This document shows, one piece after another, positions 38,401 to 47,111 of a stretch of 64,000 nt of DNA. Numbering within the stretch: the stretch's first letter is position 1; the number at the start of each line of letters is the position of its first letter. The stretch covers positions 1,947,004 through 2,011,003 of the forward strand of contig NZ_KE650771.1 in assembly GCF_000447295.1 (NCBI RefSeq). The letters are read 5' to 3'. The stretch is from Fischerella sp. PCC 9431 (GTDB taxonomy: Bacteria; Cyanobacteriota; Cyanobacteriia; Cyanobacteriales; Nostocaceae). A program made the translations under genes and the position numbers. The notes beneath the pieces are model-generated. The model was not told the DNA's origin. It did no database searches and was given only the letters and a program-made list of their open reading frames with translations.

Positions 38401-38585
38401 TAGGGATTTACCCACTAGCAATTGCTGAAGGAGCAGGGGCCATTAGCCGACAATCTCTTGGGACAGCTGTCTTTGGCGGTATGCTTGTCGCTACTTTCTT
38501 AAGTCTGTTTGTAATACCAGTCTTATACATCGTCATTAAGACACTATATAAGGTATTACGTCGAGAACTCGTGAAAAGGGATTAA
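35463..38585 (+). CDS. RND-family multidrug efflux permease (HAE1/AcrB type)
   Basis: A 1040-residue inner-membrane RND pump with the standard duplicated layout: the N-terminal helix FFIRRPVFAIVCSLVIVLLG, porter domains, and two six-helix bundles (about 340-540 and 870-1030). The proton-relay acidic pair is Asp409/Asp410 in GMVVDDAIVVVES. The GLASKNAILIVEFAN and PLAILGALLA motifs are intact. It should export amphiphilic compounds with the fusion protein encoded next. Placement directly after the isonitrile genes suggests export of, or resistance to, their product. No TolC-type outer-membrane gene is in the window. Confidence 0.93.
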   Translation: MFVDFFIRRPVFAIVCSLVIVLLGTVSIPTLPIEQYPDISPVQIVVSANYIGASAEVVEETVTNVLERQINGVEGMKYMTSTSVNDGGSTIKVIFKQGYDKDNAVVNVQNRVKIAEPQLPDTVQQTGVSITKQSNSSVLAVALYSENDVYDDTFLSNYADLYILDILKRVEGVADIRVYGERRYAMRLWLDPNRLASRGLTAQDVVDAIQKQNLQLSVGRIGQPPAFDGQKYQIDILAQGRLKKATEFENIVLKRGLDGTLIKLKDVGRAELGSENYSSFARYSGRNAVAFEVLQLPGSNALSIAKEVKAEIAQLAKSFPSGMKYEIPYDPTIFVVESGKEVVKTLLESIILVIIVIFIFLQSWQTTLIPAITIPVSLIGTFAFVKVFGFSLNSLTLFGLTLATGMVVDDAIVVVESVTTLIQTKGMKPRHATSIAMAELTGALIATSLVLMAVFIPVAFFPGSAGMLYKQFALTIAFSIAISTFNALTLTPALSALLLQGQQPKGWLGLIFERTNLIFNLIREGYQRLLLRATRFKEIVLALFIASLGLTSWLYLHVPTAFLPDEDQGFLINLVQGPEGASLEYTRQVFNQVDKEVLKLPEVQGTFSMGGSSFSGSTANNGIAFVPLKFWSERKQPDQTASAILNKIREPLSKITDARIISINPPTIQGLANVGGFVFQLQDRGNSSLDSLVKIRDELIQRANQLPELRGVFSTFAANSPQLLLEVDRDKAEALQVSVDDILSTLQIFIGSRYVNNFNDFGRNYRVYVQADKQFRSNPDDIGKLYVRSAQGSMIPLSNLVKVTSTTGSQTINHYNMFRSIEINGTAAPGFSSGQAIRAMEKLASEILPSNIGYEWSGISLEELSSTNQAPFIFGLGIIFVFLVLAAQYNNFVDPLILLLAVPLAILGALLAQSLRGLSNDIYCQVGLVMLIGLASKNAILIVEFANQLHDQGLSLYKSVIEAAQQRLRPIIMTALSTLLGIYPLAIAEGAGAISRQSLGTAVFGGMLVATFLSLFVIPVLYIVIKTLYKVLRRELVKRD

Positions 38586-38761
38586 CCCTAAAAAATCAGT
38601 ATAGTTGTTAAGAAACTAGTTATTAAATAACTTTAAATCAGACACAGCAAGCATTTGAGTGATTTTTTAGGTTATTTTTCAACAAGTCTAGTAATTTCAA
38701 TATCACTTATCTTTGTTCCTGTTCCACGCATCGTTAATTTTGTTTTTAGTCTCTGCTAATC

Positions 38762-40090
38762 ATGACCACCCCGCAGCCTGACACTCAAGTTGAAAATTAT
38801 TCTCCACAGACAGACAGCCAGCCACCTCGTAAACAAAGCCGGTGGCTTTGGTTATTGTTGGCTCTAGTAGTCCTGACAGGAGGAGGAATCACTGTTTGGC
38901 GTGTGTTTGCTTCAGAAAATCAAACACCTGCAAATGCCGGTGCAAATGCTCAACCCCCAGCAATACCAGTGAAAGTATCTGCGGTTGAATCAGGCACAAT
39001 TGAAGAAAGTTCAGAATACATCGCGAGTATCGAATCGCGTCGTTCAGTAGCTCTGCAACCAAGAATCCAAGGTCAAGTGACTCAAATATTTGTCAGAGCA
39101 GGAGATCAACTCAAACAGGGAGATCCAATCATTCAAGTAGACTCAAGAGAGCAACAAGCAGCAGTCAGTGGTGTAAATGCTGCTGCACAGGCGGCGCGAT
39201 CGCAAGTAGAAAATACCAAAGCGACTCTGAGATCCTTAGAAGCAGACAGACAATCGTTTCTTGCAGATGTGAAGTTAAACCAGCAAGATTACGCTCGCTA
39301 TAGCGACCTTGCCAATCAAGGAGCCGTATCCCAACAAACAAAAGAACAGTATGCCAATAAACTAGCTGTAGCCCAAGCCGCTCTGAATGCGAATGAATCC
39401 AAAATCAAAGCGCAACAAGCCGCAGTCGCCGAAGCGGAAAAATCTTTACAGCAAGCTTTAGCTAATACCAATCAACAACAAGTACAACTCCAGTACTACA
39501 AAGTCACCGCTCCGTTTGCAGGTACTGTCGGCGATATCCCGGTAAAACTTGGTGATTTCGTCAACACCTCCACACAGCTAGCGACTATTACTCAAAATCG
39601 ACCATTAGAAATAAATATATCTGTACCAGTAGAACGTGCATCTCAATTGCGTAATGGGATGCTAGTAGAACTGATTAATGCTCAAGGTCAGACTATTGGT
39701 ACTAGTCGGGTATTTTTTATCTCTCCGAAAGCGAATAACGAAAATCGCATGATTCAAATCAAAGCTCTGTATGACAATCAGAACAATCAGCTTAGAGCAG
39801 ATGAATATATCCGAGCAAGAGTCATATTTAGTCAACGCTCAGGAGTAGTTATCCCCACATCAGCAGTAGCTCGCATCGCTGGACAAAACTTTGTCTTTGT
39901 TGAGCAAACCCAAAGATCACCCCAAGGTAAGTCCCAACTGGTGGCAAAACAAAAGCGCGTTAAGTTAGGCAATATCGCAGGTAATAACTATCAAGTATTA
40001 GAAGGATTACAACCAGGAGACAAAATTATCGTTTCGGGACTACTCAACCTTCAAGATGGAGCTCCCATTAATCCATCATCTCAAGAATAG
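38762..40090 (+). CDS. RND periplasmic adaptor (membrane fusion protein, AcrA/HlyD type)
   Basis: A 442-residue adaptor with one N-terminal membrane helix (WLWLLLALVVLTGGGITVW, about residues 28-48). A lipoyl/barrel-sandwich half follows (ALQPRIQGQVTQIFVRAGDQ), then a long coiled coil (about 120-245), the second lipoyl half (YKVTAPFAGTVGDIPVKLGD), and beta-barrel and membrane-proximal domains. It bridges the RND pump to an outer-membrane channel. Here it follows the pump gene, the reverse of the usual adaptor-then-pump order. The N-terminal anchor is a membrane helix, not a lipobox. Confidence 0.92.
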   Translation: MTTPQPDTQVENYSPQTDSQPPRKQSRWLWLLLALVVLTGGGITVWRVFASENQTPANAGANAQPPAIPVKVSAVESGTIEESSEYIASIESRRSVALQPRIQGQVTQIFVRAGDQLKQGDPIIQVDSREQQAAVSGVNAAAQAARSQVENTKATLRSLEADRQSFLADVKLNQQDYARYSDLANQGAVSQQTKEQYANKLAVAQAALNANESKIKAQQAAVAEAEKSLQQALANTNQQQVQLQYYKVTAPFAGTVGDIPVKLGDFVNTSTQLATITQNRPLEINISVPVERASQLRNGMLVELINAQGQTIGTSRVFFISPKANNENRMIQIKALYDNQNNQLRADEYIRARVIFSQRSGVVIPTSAVARIAGQNFVFVEQTQRSPQGKSQLVAKQKRVKLGNIAGNNYQVLEGLQPGDKIIVSGLLNLQDGAPINPSSQE

Positions 40091-40169
40091 GAATTACGCA
40101 TTGACAAATTAGACAAACAATGGGATGAGAACAATCAAGACAAACAGGCGATCGCTTAACTGATAACTG

Positions 40170-41450
40170 TTAACTGATTTTAATTTCTTGCTTAGAAACA
40201 CCTGTTGATTCAATTGCTGCACTATCAGCAATCATTGTATAGAACAAAGACTCATAGTGGTTTAAAGCTTGATCAAAAGAATATTGCTCAACAGCAAATT
40301 GACGACTGTTATAACCCAGAGTTTTAACTTTTTCGGGGTGTTGGTACAAATCAAAAATGGCTTTGGCTAGAGCATCGGGATCTTCTGGAGGAACGACAAC
40401 GCCACCGCCGCTTTGTCTAATTGCTCTTGCAGCAGTACCGTTATCAGGTACAGATGCAACTAACGCTTTACCACTGGCAAGTAACACTTGAATTTTGGAT
40501 GGCATGTTGAAGGATATCACATTTTTCTTTTGCACTACTAAGCCGACATCAGCAGCAGCCAACATTTCTGGTAATTGTTCGCGGGGTTGAAAAGGTAGAA
40601 GCAAAACGTTATCTGCACCACAGTTTTGACATTGTTGCTGCAATCTTTGTAGGCCTTTTGCCTCTCCTACAATCACAAACTTAATATCTGAAAGATGTTG
40701 CAATGTAGAGGCAGCTTTTACTACTGTTTCCAAGCCTTGAGTCAGAGCAATGTTACCAGAATATAAAACTAAAAATTTATCATTTAGTTGATGCTCGCTG
40801 CGGAAAGCATTATTTTCTTTTGGTAAAGGACGAATAAAATTGACATCAACCCAGTTGGGAATTTGTACAATTTTATTCGCTTTTACATTTTTATCTATCA
40901 AGTTTTCTACAAATCCATCAGCAATAACACTTATTTTAGTCGCAGTATGGTAGGCAAATTTTTCTAATGCTGTAAAGGCTCTAACAAGTAATTGATTTTT
41001 AATCAAGCCAACATGAATCGCTGCTTCTGGCAATATATCTTGTAGATTTAATACTACAGGACAATTTTGTAACCATCCTAATAAGGCTGTTGGTATACAT
41101 ACAGGTAAAGATGGTGAAGTCGCAAGAATCACATCTGGGCGCCAACCTCTCAAAGCTGGTAGAAAACTTGTAACAACAAAACTCGCATCTAGTAAAACCC
41201 GATCTAGTAGATTCGGTTGAGGACGAATCCAAACATAACTGCGTTGAATTTGAACGCCATTCTTATATTCGGTCAAATACAACTTTTTTTTATACCCGTC
41301 GTAAATTCGACGTTCTGGGTAGTTTGGCATAGCAGTTACTACACGTACCTGATGTCCTCGTTTAACGAGTCCCTCCGCTAATTCAGTCATTAGGGGAGCT
41401 ATGCCTATCGGTTCTGGATAGTAGTTATAAGAGTAAATTAAAATCCGCAT
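40170..41450 (-). CDS. GT4 family glycosyltransferase (WcaI/WbuB-like)
   Basis: A 426-residue GT-B glycosyltransferase. The N-terminal acceptor domain starts MRILIYSYNYYPEPIGIAPL, typical of WcaI-like fucosyl or colanic-acid-type transferases; the C-terminal donor domain has LYSGNIALTQGLETVV and the E-x7-E region PEMLAAADVGLVVQ... VVPPEDPDALAKAI. It probably adds a sugar to an exopolysaccharide or lipid-linked repeat at the inner membrane. It is convergent with the efflux adaptor gene (79 bases apart) and has no other polysaccharide genes beside it. Confidence 0.85.
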   Translation of the reverse strand: MRILIYSYNYYPEPIGIAPLMTELAEGLVKRGHQVRVVTAMPNYPERRIYDGYKKKLYLTEYKNGVQIQRSYVWIRPQPNLLDRVLLDASFVVTSFLPALRGWRPDVILATSPSLPVCIPTALLGWLQNCPVVLNLQDILPEAAIHVGLIKNQLLVRAFTALEKFAYHTATKISVIADGFVENLIDKNVKANKIVQIPNWVDVNFIRPLPKENNAFRSEHQLNDKFLVLYSGNIALTQGLETVVKAASTLQHLSDIKFVIVGEAKGLQRLQQQCQNCGADNVLLLPFQPREQLPEMLAAADVGLVVQKKNVISFNMPSKIQVLLASGKALVASVPDNGTAARAIRQSGGGVVVPPEDPDALAKAIFDLYQHPEKVKTLGYNSRQFAVEQYSFDQALNHYESLFYTMIADSAAIESTGVSKQEIKIS

Positions 41451-41800
41451 AGCAAAACAGTCAAAACAACCCTGGTTTTCGTTGAATTCAGCAAATTTTT
41501 CCTGAAATAGTTTTCAGGCAGAGATTGTGCTTCTATCTGAATTTTCTCCTTGGATTGTCTTAATGTCAGTGCTTTACTAATAAAATTTGGGTAAAATTTA
41601 TTACTAACGCCTAAAATGTACTAATATAAAACACTACTTAATATATGTACTAAAAAGAACTAGTTAATAAGTATTTTTAAGCAATCACTCTAAGAATGAT
41701 AGTAAAAAATAAAGTAGAGACGTTGCACTGCAACATCTCTACAAGCCCAAAATTATGATAAAAAATCCTTAAGCGAGCGGTATTTTATGATTTAGGAATG
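41451..41800. other. Spacer between the GT4 and UbiH-like genes
   Basis: These 350 bases contain the promoter side of the GT4 gene and the 3' side of the UbiH-like gene. Apart from the dispersed palindrome at 41714-41742 I see no feature. Confidence 0.4.
41714..41742. repeat. Dispersed palindrome of the GTAGAGACGTTGCA type
   Basis: GTAGAGACGTTGCA (41714-41727) and TGCAACATCTCTAC (41729-41742) form a hairpin with a one-base centre and one mismatch. I recognise this palindrome as one scattered in many copies in spacers of cyanobacterial genomes. Confidence 0.65.
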
Positions 41801-43063
41801 CTATACACGTTGAGCTAATTTCGGAGTGCGTCCCTTCAAACCAATCATCAATTTAAGAGTGTATATTTTCAAGATTGGTACTCGCTGCATTACCCATAAA
41901 CCCAGACGACGAATTAGCATTACGGCTAAGAATGTATTAGAAAAGACTCTATCTAATAAATCAGTAAAACCGAGAATAGTCAGGTTTTCCCTTTGTCGCC
42001 AATGTTCGTAGCGTTTGAGAATTTTGAGATTACCGATATCTTCGCCAGCTTGATGTGCTTGTTGAATTACTTGGGCTAAAGCTGCTGCATCGCGGATACC
42101 CAAGTTTAAACCTTGGCCGCCCACAGGATGACAATTGTGTGCTGCATCACCTACCAAAGCTAATCGATGTAGGACGTAACGATCGCTTTGCATAAGTTGT
42201 ACCTGAAAAATAAAGCGATCGCCTAGCAATTCTAGCTTACCCATCTGATTACCAAAACGACGGCTTAATTCTGTGAGAAATTCCTCATCATTCAAAGCAC
42301 ACAAGGCTTTTGCTTCTTCATGGGGGGCTGTCCAGACAATCCGACAACGATTTCCCGGCAAAGGTAAAATTGCGAAGGGACCACTAGACCAAAATTTTTC
42401 GTAAGCAGTATGATTATGTGGTTTTTCTGGTTTGACAAATGCCACAATACAAGACTGCCAATATTTCCAACCATGAGTTTTAATTCCAGCAGCTTGACGA
42501 ATCGGCGATCGCGAACCATCAGCAGCTACTACTAATTTGCTACGGACTGTCCGCATTTCTCCTGCAACTTTGATATCGACTGTGGCTATGTCCTGATAGT
42601 AATGAGTGCTTATGACTTCTGCTGGACATAAATAAGTCACATTTGGACATTCTTTGACAAACTCACGCAGAGGATACAACAACGCTTGGTGTTCCGCTAC
42701 ATAACCCAAATCTTGTTTGTTGATGTCTGCGGTGGTAAATTCCACCACATCTGGGTGATCAGCATCAGAAAGCCGGACACGACGGTAAGTTTCAATTTGG
42801 GGTAAGATTTTGTCCCAGACTCCAATACCTTGATAAATTAGCGCCGACAGCATATGCACGGCGTACGCTTGTCCCTTTGCTACTGCTGCGGATTCTGGTT
42901 TGGCTTCAATTAGGAGGATACTTAATTCTAAGTCCTTGAAAGCAGAGGCCAGGGTCAGGCCAATAATTCCGCCACCGACTATCACCAAATCATAGTCGTA
43001 TTCCGGTTTGCTTGTAGCTACCTGGTTAGGGGAAAAAGTTTGTGGAAGCTGTGCTTGCGCCAT
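41801..43063 (-). CDS. UbiH/Coq6-like FAD-dependent hydroxylase
   Basis: A 420-residue group A flavoprotein hydroxylase. It has the FAD dinucleotide motif IVGGGIIGLTLASAF (about residue 29), a DG motif (VVAADGSRSPIRQAAGI), and the second FAD motif LVGDAAHNCHPVGGQGLN. These are the signatures of UbiH/UbiF/Coq6 enzymes that hydroxylate ubiquinone rings. Cyanobacteria make plastoquinone rather than ubiquinone, so the true substrate is unclear; a prenylquinone or carotenoid-like ring is possible. It is conserved as a single-copy type in cyanobacteria and here has no pathway neighbours. Confidence 0.85.
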   Translation of the reverse strand: MAQAQLPQTFSPNQVATSKPEYDYDLVIVGGGIIGLTLASAFKDLELSILLIEAKPESAAVAKGQAYAVHMLSALIYQGIGVWDKILPQIETYRRVRLSDADHPDVVEFTTADINKQDLGYVAEHQALLYPLREFVKECPNVTYLCPAEVISTHYYQDIATVDIKVAGEMRTVRSKLVVAADGSRSPIRQAAGIKTHGWKYWQSCIVAFVKPEKPHNHTAYEKFWSSGPFAILPLPGNRCRIVWTAPHEEAKALCALNDEEFLTELSRRFGNQMGKLELLGDRFIFQVQLMQSDRYVLHRLALVGDAAHNCHPVGGQGLNLGIRDAAALAQVIQQAHQAGEDIGNLKILKRYEHWRQRENLTILGFTDLLDRVFSNTFLAVMLIRRLGLWVMQRVPILKIYTLKLMIGLKGRTPKLAQRV

Positions 43064-43392
43064 TGTTAAGACAAATTACAGCGTTTTAATTATTATTTTT
43101 ACGCGATCGCGCTGTGGAGGACAAGGGGGAGTAAACAATTAAAAATTAAAAATTAAAAATTTAAGAAGAGGGTATAAATAAAAATCCCTACTGGTGCATG
43201 AGAAACGCAGTAGGGTAAAAACCGTGTTTAAGTGTGTCGAAGAGTAAGATAAAGTTACTTGTTATTGGTTGTTAATGGTTAGTTGTTGGTTGCTTGGCAA
43301 TACCAGTTACTAACGTTTGGTCATCAACAATATCAATATCTCAAACTGATATGTCGGCACTGTGTAATTAATGTGAAATTCCTGTTTCAGCT

Positions 43393-44151
43393 TCAATAAG
43401 ACATAACGGCCATTAATTCTTCTGACATTTCAAAGTTGGCGGTGACGTTCTGCACATCATCCAAACCTTCTAGAGTATCTATTAATTTAAGTAGCGATCG
43501 CGCTTGTTCTGGGTTCTCAACTTCGACGTTGTTACTTGGAATCCAACGTAGTTCCGCATCTGTCACTTGAAAACTATTTTCTTTGAGGGCTTGGTTGAGA
43601 TTTTCTAGGTTTGTCACCTCAGTAAAAACCTCAGCAGTTTTCTCATCAGTCATTTCGTAAGATTCCGCGCCACCTTCTAGGGATGCTTCTAAAAGTTTTT
43701 CTTCATCTTCTACTTTCTCAACAATACAAACACCTTTTTGATCAAACATCCAACTGACACATCCTGTTTCACCAAGATTACCGCCATTTTTGCTGAAGGC
43801 GGCGCGTAAGTCGGCTGCTGTACGATTGCGATTATCTGTCAACGCTTCGATTAAAACAGCAACCCCTCCAGGACCATAACCTTCGTAACGAATAGCTTCT
43901 AGCTGAGATCCATCACCTGCAAAAGTTCCCGTACCTTTAGCGATCGCCCTTTCAATATTGTCATTAGGAATACCCGCCGCTTTGGCTTTGTTGATCGCTG
44001 TTCGCAGTTGGAAATTACCTGCTGGATCTGGAATACCATTCCTAGCAGCAATAATAATTGCCCGTGAAAGTTGAGTAAATGTCTTACCCTTTTTGGCATC
44101 CACTACTGCTTTTTGGCGCTTAATATTTGCCCATTTACTATGTCCTGCCAT
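43393..44151 (-). CDS. YebC/PmpR family regulatory/translation protein
   Basis: A 252-residue YebC/PmpR protein of normal length. [20 protein letters not shown] is the family's invariant start. Further conserved blocks are [39 protein letters not shown], and the C-terminal DALDDVQNV-like [13 protein letters not shown]. Members have been described as transcriptional regulators, and more recently as factors that ease ribosome stalling at proline-rich stretches. It is followed by lysS in the same direction, separated by a 280-base repeat-filled spacer. Confidence 0.94.
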   Translation of the reverse strand: MAGHSKWANIKRQKAVVDAKKGKTFTQLSRAIIIAARNGIPDPAGNFQLRTAINKAKAAGIPNDNIERAIAKGTGTFAGDGSQLEAIRYEGYGPGGVAVLIEALTDNRNRTAADLRAAFSKNGGNLGETGCVSWMFDQKGVCIVEKVEDEEKLLEASLEGGAESYEMTDEKTAEVFTEVTNLENLNQALKENSFQVTDAELRWIPSNNVEVENPEQARSLLKLIDTLEGLDDVQNVTANFEMSEELMAVMSY

Positions 44152-44170
44152 ACCTTGAAACAGTTATCAT

Positions 44171-44222
44171 TTAGGGATTAGGGATTAGGGATTAGGGATT
44201 AGGGATTAGGGATTAGGGATTG
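44171..44222. repeat. TTAGGGA heptamer tandem repeat
   Basis: About seven perfect tandem copies of a 7-bp unit (TTAGGGA) start 20 bases upstream of the YebC-family start codon. Short tandemly repeated repeats of this class are a trademark of heterocystous cyanobacterial spacers; length changes by slippage could alter the promoter or leader of the gene. Confidence 0.9.
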
Positions 44223-44256
44223 GGGAAGGTGGGGTCCCCTTTGGGGAACTCGGGGC

Positions 44257-44282
44257 CCCCACTCCCTCAAGGGAGAGTGGGG
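44257..44282. repeat. GC-rich hairpin between two tandem repeat blocks
   Basis: CCCCACTCCCT and AGGGAGAGTGGGG-type sequence pair around a short loop (CCCCACTCCCTCAAGGGAGA through GTGGGG). It lies in a strongly GC-skewed block (44221-44300) that contrasts with the AT-rich surroundings. Confidence 0.55.
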
Positions 44283-44386
44283 ATTAGGGGCGAAGGGGTA
44301 ACGGGGATTCGGGCACACAAGGGGAGATGGGAGAATCATTGTAACAAGTTTCGTCCCGAACGCAAGTGCGTTTCAGTAAAGAGAAT

Positions 44387-44445
44387 TCCCGATCCCCGAT
44401 CCCCGATCCCCGATCCCCGATCCCCTATTCCCTATCCCTGATCTC
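44387..44445. repeat. CCCGATC heptamer tandem repeat running into the lysS stop codon
   Basis: About eight copies of a 7-bp unit (CCCGATC and CCTATTC/CCTATCC variants) occupy this stretch. The last units cover the 3' end of lysS on the minus strand, so the repeat supplies the final codons and the stop. Confidence 0.88.
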
Positions 44446-45955
44446 CGATTTGTTCAGATTTTTCTGGTTTGAGTAAGGGGAAGGCGATCGCATCCCGGAT
44501 GCTAGCACAGTCAGTTAGCAACATTATCAACCTGTCAATGCCAATACCTAATCCTCCTGTGGGAGGCATTCCGTATTCTAAGGCTGTCAAGAAGTCTTCA
44601 TCTACTCCTTGGGCTTCTAAATCACCTGCTGCTTTGCGGGCTGCTTGTTCTTCTAAGCGTTGGCGTTGATCAATGGGATCGGTAAGTTCTGAGAAACTGT
44701 TGGCTGTTTCGCGTCCGACAATAAATAATTCAAAGCGTTCTACCAAACCAGGTTGGGAACGGTGCGGTTTTGCCAAGGGTGAAATTTCGACGGGATAGTC
44801 AATGACAAAAGTAGGCTGAATGAGGTTAGCCTCTACTTTTTGTTCAAAGGCTTCATTCAGCAGCTTACCAATAGAAGGACAATCTTCTATTTTTTCTAAT
44901 CCAGCATTTCTAGAGGCAGTTTTAGCTGCTTCTAAGCTTGGGAAAGATTGAAAATATAATCCCGTATATTCTTTTACCAAGTCATGCATAGTTACACGAC
45001 GCCAAGGTGGTGTTAAATCAACTGCTTGTCCTTGGTAAGTAATTTGTAATGTGCCGAGTGTTTCTTGGGCAACGCTGGTAATAATTCCTTCCGTCAGCGC
45101 CATCATATCATTGTAATCAGCGTAGGCTTGATAAATTTCCACCGTTGTAAATTCTGGATTATGACGAGTAGAAATTCCCTCATTCCGGAAAACTCGTCCC
45201 AGTTCAAATACTTTTTCAAACCCACCAACAATCAATCGCTTCAGATGAAGTTCAGTTGCAATCCGCAAATACAACTCCATATCTAAGGTGTTGTGATAGG
45301 TAACAAACGGCCGCGCCTCCGCGCCTCCTGCTTCTGCTTGTAAAACAGGAGTTTCAATTTCCAAGAAATCACGTTCTTCTAAGTACCTACGAATACCAGC
45401 CGTGATTTGAGCGCGACGGCGGAAAGTTTGCCGAACTTCGGGGTTAACGATTAAATCTACGTAGCGTTGGCGATAACGTTTAGCTACATCTGTTAAACCA
45501 TGCCACTTATCAGGCAAGGGCAATAGAGATTTTGTTAATATTGTATATTCTTTAACGTAAACTGATAATTCGCCCTTTTCAGTCCGTTTAATTGTTCCTT
45601 TAGCACCCAAGATGTCACCAACATCTGTAAGCTGTTTGAGATGGTTAAAGGCATTAGCATCAATATCTGCCATGCTTGCTTGGATGCGATTTTTGTCTAA
45701 ATAAAGCTGAATTTTGCCAGTTTCATCTTCTATGTCGAAGAAAGCTAGTTTCCCGAAGACACGACGCACCATAATGCGTCCAGCCACCGCTACATCTATA
45801 TCTACTTCTTCTCCATTGGCTAAATCAGCAAATTTTTCCTGCAATTGCGCTGCGTGATGGGTAGATTCCCAACGATAGGCGTAGGGATTCATCCCTAACT
45901 GTCTAAACTGTTCTACTTTCTCTAGCCGCGTAGCACGGATATCTTCTTCCGACAT
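44432..45955 (-). CDS. lysS: Lysyl-tRNA synthetase (class II)
   Basis: A 507-residue class II LysRS that charges tRNA-Lys. The start at 45955 gives the usual [18 protein letters not shown]; the frame stays open eight codons further to 45979. An OB-fold anticodon-binding domain (about 50-150) precedes the catalytic core with motif 2 [15 protein letters not shown] and motif 3 [14 protein letters not shown]. The last residues (QIGDQG) and the TAG stop come from a tandem heptamer repeat, an odd C-terminus that should be harmless because it lies past motif 3. Confidence 0.95.
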   Translation of the reverse strand: MSEEDIRATRLEKVEQFRQLGMNPYAYRWESTHHAAQLQEKFADLANGEEVDIDVAVAGRIMVRRVFGKLAFFDIEDETGKIQLYLDKNRIQASMADIDANAFNHLKQLTDVGDILGAKGTIKRTEKGELSVYVKEYTILTKSLLPLPDKWHGLTDVAKRYRQRYVDLIVNPEVRQTFRRRAQITAGIRRYLEERDFLEIETPVLQAEAGGAEARPFVTYHNTLDMELYLRIATELHLKRLIVGGFEKVFELGRVFRNEGISTRHNPEFTTVEIYQAYADYNDMMALTEGIITSVAQETLGTLQITYQGQAVDLTPPWRRVTMHDLVKEYTGLYFQSFPSLEAAKTASRNAGLEKIEDCPSIGKLLNEAFEQKVEANLIQPTFVIDYPVEISPLAKPHRSQPGLVERFELFIVGRETANSFSELTDPIDQRQRLEEQAARKAAGDLEAQGVDEDFLTALEYGMPPTGGLGIGIDRLIMLLTDCASIRDAIAFPLLKPEKSEQIGDQG

Positions 45956-46022
45956 AATTAACGAACTAACATAGGGCAAGAATTAATTATAGATGCTGGC
46001 AATGTCGGCAACACGATAACTG

Positions 46023-47111
46023 TTAAACAATACCGCCAGCTAATTCTTCTTGATAACCCAGGCGCGATCGCTCCTTCAAAAATAGCTGTTGCATTTCTTG
46101 CAGATAAGGCCACAATAACATCTTTTGTTCTGTATTCAGGTGATTGCTAATTTCATCTACTAAGATTTGACACCATTTTTCTGTCATTTCCCATTTAATA
46201 CCCACACCCTTGACAACCATCACACATAAAGATAAAAGTTCCCTTTCTATGGATTCCATACTTTTTTCTAAAAAGCACAGCCACAAATAAGCTTGAAACA
46301 TACTCAAGTCGCGAAGGCAAGAGTGTTTGATGCTAGGATGACTCAATTCTCCCCTACGGCTGTAGTGATTCGGTAATAACTCCACCAGTTGATGATAAAT
46401 AGATTCAGCTATCTCTGGTGTAGCTGACATCATCTGTTCTATAAGATTTAATTCCGGTGAATCTACCTCATACTTAGCAGCTTTAGCACAAAGTCGTTGC
46501 CAAGGCATAGCAACTTGTTCTTCAATAAATTTTAAGTAGGGAGTTAGTAATATTTTTTCTGTTGATGTAAGTTTTTTGAGGATTAACTGATTTGTAAAAT
46601 TGATTTGCGTAGTCATAAACCCAAGAGAACGCCAGTCTTTGGAAATTATGTGCTGCTCTTGAAATACAAGTAATACAGGTTCAAGCAAATAAGCTAATTT
46701 GGTGATTTCTGATATTCCCAATACAGAAATATCATGATTTTCCTTGATTTCTATTTGAGATAAATGTTCTTGAATAGAACTTTTTTCGTAAAATTCTAGA
46801 GTTTGTTTATATACTCGAAAAGCAAATTGAGTTATCAGTCTTGCTTCATTCAAATCTACAATGTTGGGGATATAACTATAAAATGTCTTAGCTTGTATAC
46901 ATCCCATCTGACAATTAATATCTAATAGATTCTTCTTCAATCTTGCAGATGTGAGAACTCGTCCTTCTGGTGAAGCATTTGCCACTAAATTAGTATAAAC
47001 ATGCTTATCTAACGAGATATGAGAAAAATCCAGTGTATAACGTCTTGTCCAAATCTTGACCAAGCGTTCTACGGCAGGAGTTTTAACAGTTTCTACTGTT
47101 TTAAGCATCAA
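46023..47111 (-). CDS. Hypothetical protein, 362 residues
   Basis: I do not recognise this 362-residue protein. It is largely helical by composition, soluble, without signal peptide or membrane span. It has scattered cysteines (ISxDK... NCQMGC near residue 80, CLRDL and CFLEK near 270-285) but no ordered metal motif. It begins MMLKTVETVKTPAVERLVKI and ends in a Glu/Leu-rich helix. The length and codon use look like those of a real gene. It is downstream of a 1.7-kb spacer and upstream of lysS on the same strand. Confidence 0.7.
   Translation of the reverse strand: MMLKTVETVKTPAVERLVKIWTRRYTLDFSHISLDKHVYTNLVANASPEGRVLTSARLKKNLLDINCQMGCIQAKTFYSYIPNIVDLNEARLITQFAFRVYKQTLEFYEKSSIQEHLSQIEIKENHDISVLGISEITKLAYLLEPVLLVFQEQHIISKDWRSLGFMTTQINFTNQLILKKLTSTEKILLTPYLKFIEEQVAMPWQRLCAKAAKYEVDSPELNLIEQMMSATPEIAESIYHQLVELLPNHYSRRGELSHPSIKHSCLRDLSMFQAYLWLCFLEKSMESIERELLSLCVMVVKGVGIKWEMTEKWCQILVDEISNHLNTEQKMLLWPYLQEMQQLFLKERSRLGYQEELAGGIV

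Noticed and set aside
28380-40090. Hapalindole/welwitindolinone/ambiguine-type cluster
   Set aside because: Only one isnA and one isnB are present, without aromatic prenyltransferase, Stig cyclase, Rieske oxygenase or halogenase genes.
44171-44445. CRISPR array
   Set aside because: Repeat units are 7 bp with no spacers; these are short tandem repeats.
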